Source: an uncultured Saprospiraceae bacterium (GTDB taxonomy: Bacteria; Bacteroidota; Bacteroidia; Chitinophagales; Saprospiraceae). Taken from it: a stretch of 64,000 nt of DNA. Position 1 is the stretch's first letter. The number at the start of each line of letters is the position of its first letter. The stretch lies in the NCBI GenBank assembly GCA_937959275.1, contig CALGLU010000031.1, positions 1-64,000 on the forward strand, read 5' to 3'. Positions 62,670 through 64,000 of the stretch are shown in pieces. The notes below the pieces were generated by a model, which saw nothing but the letters and a program-made list of their open reading frames with translations, made no database searches and had not been told where the DNA came from. The position numbers and the translations under genes are program-made.

Positions 62670-63941
62670 ATGAGTGAAGTATATAAATACGAAGAATCAG
62701 AATTACTAAGATTTACAACTGCAGGATCAGTTGATGACGGCAAGTCCACCTTAATAGGTCGGATGCTGTATGATAGTAAATCAATATTCCAGGATCAATA
62801 TGATCAGTTGAAAGAAACAACTGAACGCCGTGGAGAAGAAGGTGTCAACCTTGCATTGTTAACTGATGGCTTACGAGCAGAACGTGAGCAGGGCATTACA
62901 ATTGACGTTGCCTATAGATACTTCTCTACGCCAAAGCGAAAATTTATCATTGCTGATACACCAGGACATATTCAGTACACTAGAAATATGGTTACGGGTG
63001 CATCGACTGCCAATGTAGCACTGATCTTAATAGATGCGAGGCATGGTGTTGTCGAGCAAACAAGACGGCATGCGATCATTGCAAGTTTATTACAGATTCC
63101 ACACGTTGTCGTCTGTATCAATAAAATGGACCTAGTAGATTTCGATCAGGATGCATATAATAAGATCCAAGACGATTTTGAAAAATTTGCTGCTAAACTC
63201 GATGTCAGTGATATTCACTTTGTACCTATTTCAGCATTGCTAGGTGACAATGTTGTTAACCGGTCTGAGAAGACTCCATGGTATGATGGCCCAACGCTAA
63301 TGTACTTTCTAGAGAATGTTCACATTGCCAGTGATCATAACTTTATCGATGTTCGATTTCCTGTGCAATTTGTGATTCGTCCTAATACAGATGAACACCA
63401 CGACTATAGAGGATACGCTGGCCGTGTCGCGGGAGGAGTATTGAAGAAAGGAGATGAGGTGATGTTATTGCCGACTGGATTTGTGACTAAGATCTCAAAG
63501 ATCATGGGACCAGCTGGAGAACAAACAGAAGCACATCCACCTGAGTCTGTTACCATCCTCATCGAGGATAATATGGATTTGAGTAGAGGTGATATGATTG
63601 TCAGAGAGCATAACAAACCTGAAATAAGTCAGGATATCGAAGTGATGCTTTGTTGGTTTGATAATAACAAATCCTTACAAGCTAATGGTAAGTATGCAAT
63701 CAAGCACACAACGCAAGATGCGCGGTGTGTCGTAAAAGAAATCAGATACAAACTTGACATCAACACTCTACACAGAGAGTTAGATGATACAGAAATTAGA
63801 ATGAATGATATGGCACGTGTCGTCTTACGCACCACCAAGCCATTATTCACTGATTCTTATAGAAATAATCGAATCACAGGCAGTATAATTCTCATCGATG
63901 AAGGATCAAATAATACTGTCGGTGCTGGTATGATTATATAG
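62670..63941 (+). CDS. cysN: Sulfate adenylyltransferase subunit 1 (GTPase)
   Basis: 423 residues. EF-Tu-like GTPase driving CysD: TAGSVDDGKSTLIGRML (G1), EREQGITIDVAYRY (G2), ADTPGHIQYTRNM (G3), CINKMDLVDF (G4), then the beta-barrel domains. The length is normal for Bacteroidota, shorter than E. coli's 475. No CysC domain is fused, in line with the separate cysC. The last 59 nt of the window after its stop show no gene. Confidence 0.95.
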   Translation: MSEVYKYEESELLRFTTAGSVDDGKSTLIGRMLYDSKSIFQDQYDQLKETTERRGEEGVNLALLTDGLRAEREQGITIDVAYRYFSTPKRKFIIADTPGHIQYTRNMVTGASTANVALILIDARHGVVEQTRRHAIIASLLQIPHVVVCINKMDLVDFDQDAYNKIQDDFEKFAAKLDVSDIHFVPISALLGDNVVNRSEKTPWYDGPTLMYFLENVHIASDHNFIDVRFPVQFVIRPNTDEHHDYRGYAGRVAGGVLKKGDEVMLLPTGFVTKISKIMGPAGEQTEAHPPESVTILIEDNMDLSRGDMIVREHNKPEISQDIEVMLCWFDNNKSLQANGKYAIKHTTQDARCVVKEIRYKLDINTLHRELDDTEIRMNDMARVVLRTTKPLFTDSYRNNRITGSIILIDEGSNNTVGAGMII

Positions 63942-64000
63942 GTATTGACCTTGGTTATATTTTCTTATTCTTGTCGGGACTTCAAGTCACCCTAACATTA

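Overview
The window reads as chromosomal DNA of a Bacteroidota bacterium, most likely the Saprospiria branch. The evidence is AT-rich sequence, a long PurF, LytTR and TonB-receptor genes, a FISUMP-domain protein, a subtilase with a C-terminal adhesion-type module, an UpxY-like antiterminator, and a promoter fitting the Bacteroidota pattern (TTG, about 21 nt, TAnnTTTG). The phylum is well supported; the class is inference from gene content.

Layout. 0-4 kb: the tail of an IS1595-type transposase, a secreted beta-barrel-like protein, palindromic repeats and purF. 4-9.7 kb: a small membrane protein with mutL, then a LysE exporter, an FNR/[2Fe-2S] reductase and MscS. 9.8-17.4 kb: a SWIM/SNF2 ATPase, then a NUDIX hydrolase overlapping a PLD-DEAD helicase. 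17.4-23.9 kb: housekeeping genes cinA, birA, rsfS, ftsH, a glycosyltransferase and rsmG. 24-42.5 kb: mostly secreted or envelope proteins (M43-like protease, TPR lipoprotein, DoxX, tandem serine hydrolase, P-domain metalloprotease, subtilase, TPR-CHAT protein) with AraC and LytTR regulators and a DUF1778/GNAT toxin-antitoxin pair.

42.6-56.5 kb is an accessory region littered with broken IS481 and IS1182 transposases and decayed genes. Its intact cargo is a FISUMP protein, a LysR-HTH/methyltransferase fusion framed by imperfect inverted repeats, a TonB receptor, a large Ser/Thr-rich protein with a CFI-box-like C-terminus, and, divergent from it, a 52-residue peptide with a GG-type leader followed by a protein kinase carrying an N-terminal PqqD-like domain. 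That peptide-kinase pair looks like a RiPP-type locus without a lanthionine cyclase and is the best candidate for an undescribed system. The TonB receptor and the CFI-box gene share a 71-nt promoter-like block with identical internal spacing.

57.7-63.9 kb: a tightly coupled polysaccharide operon start (wHTH regulator, WbpD-like acetyltransferase, nucleotide-sugar dehydrogenase, UpxY-like antiterminator, joined by three ATGA overlaps), followed in the same direction by DUF2061, cysC, cysD and cysN, which activate sulfate to PAPS. Together they suggest a sulfated exopolysaccharide. No tRNA, rRNA or CRISPR array was recognised. All family assignments are from reading motifs; no database search was run.
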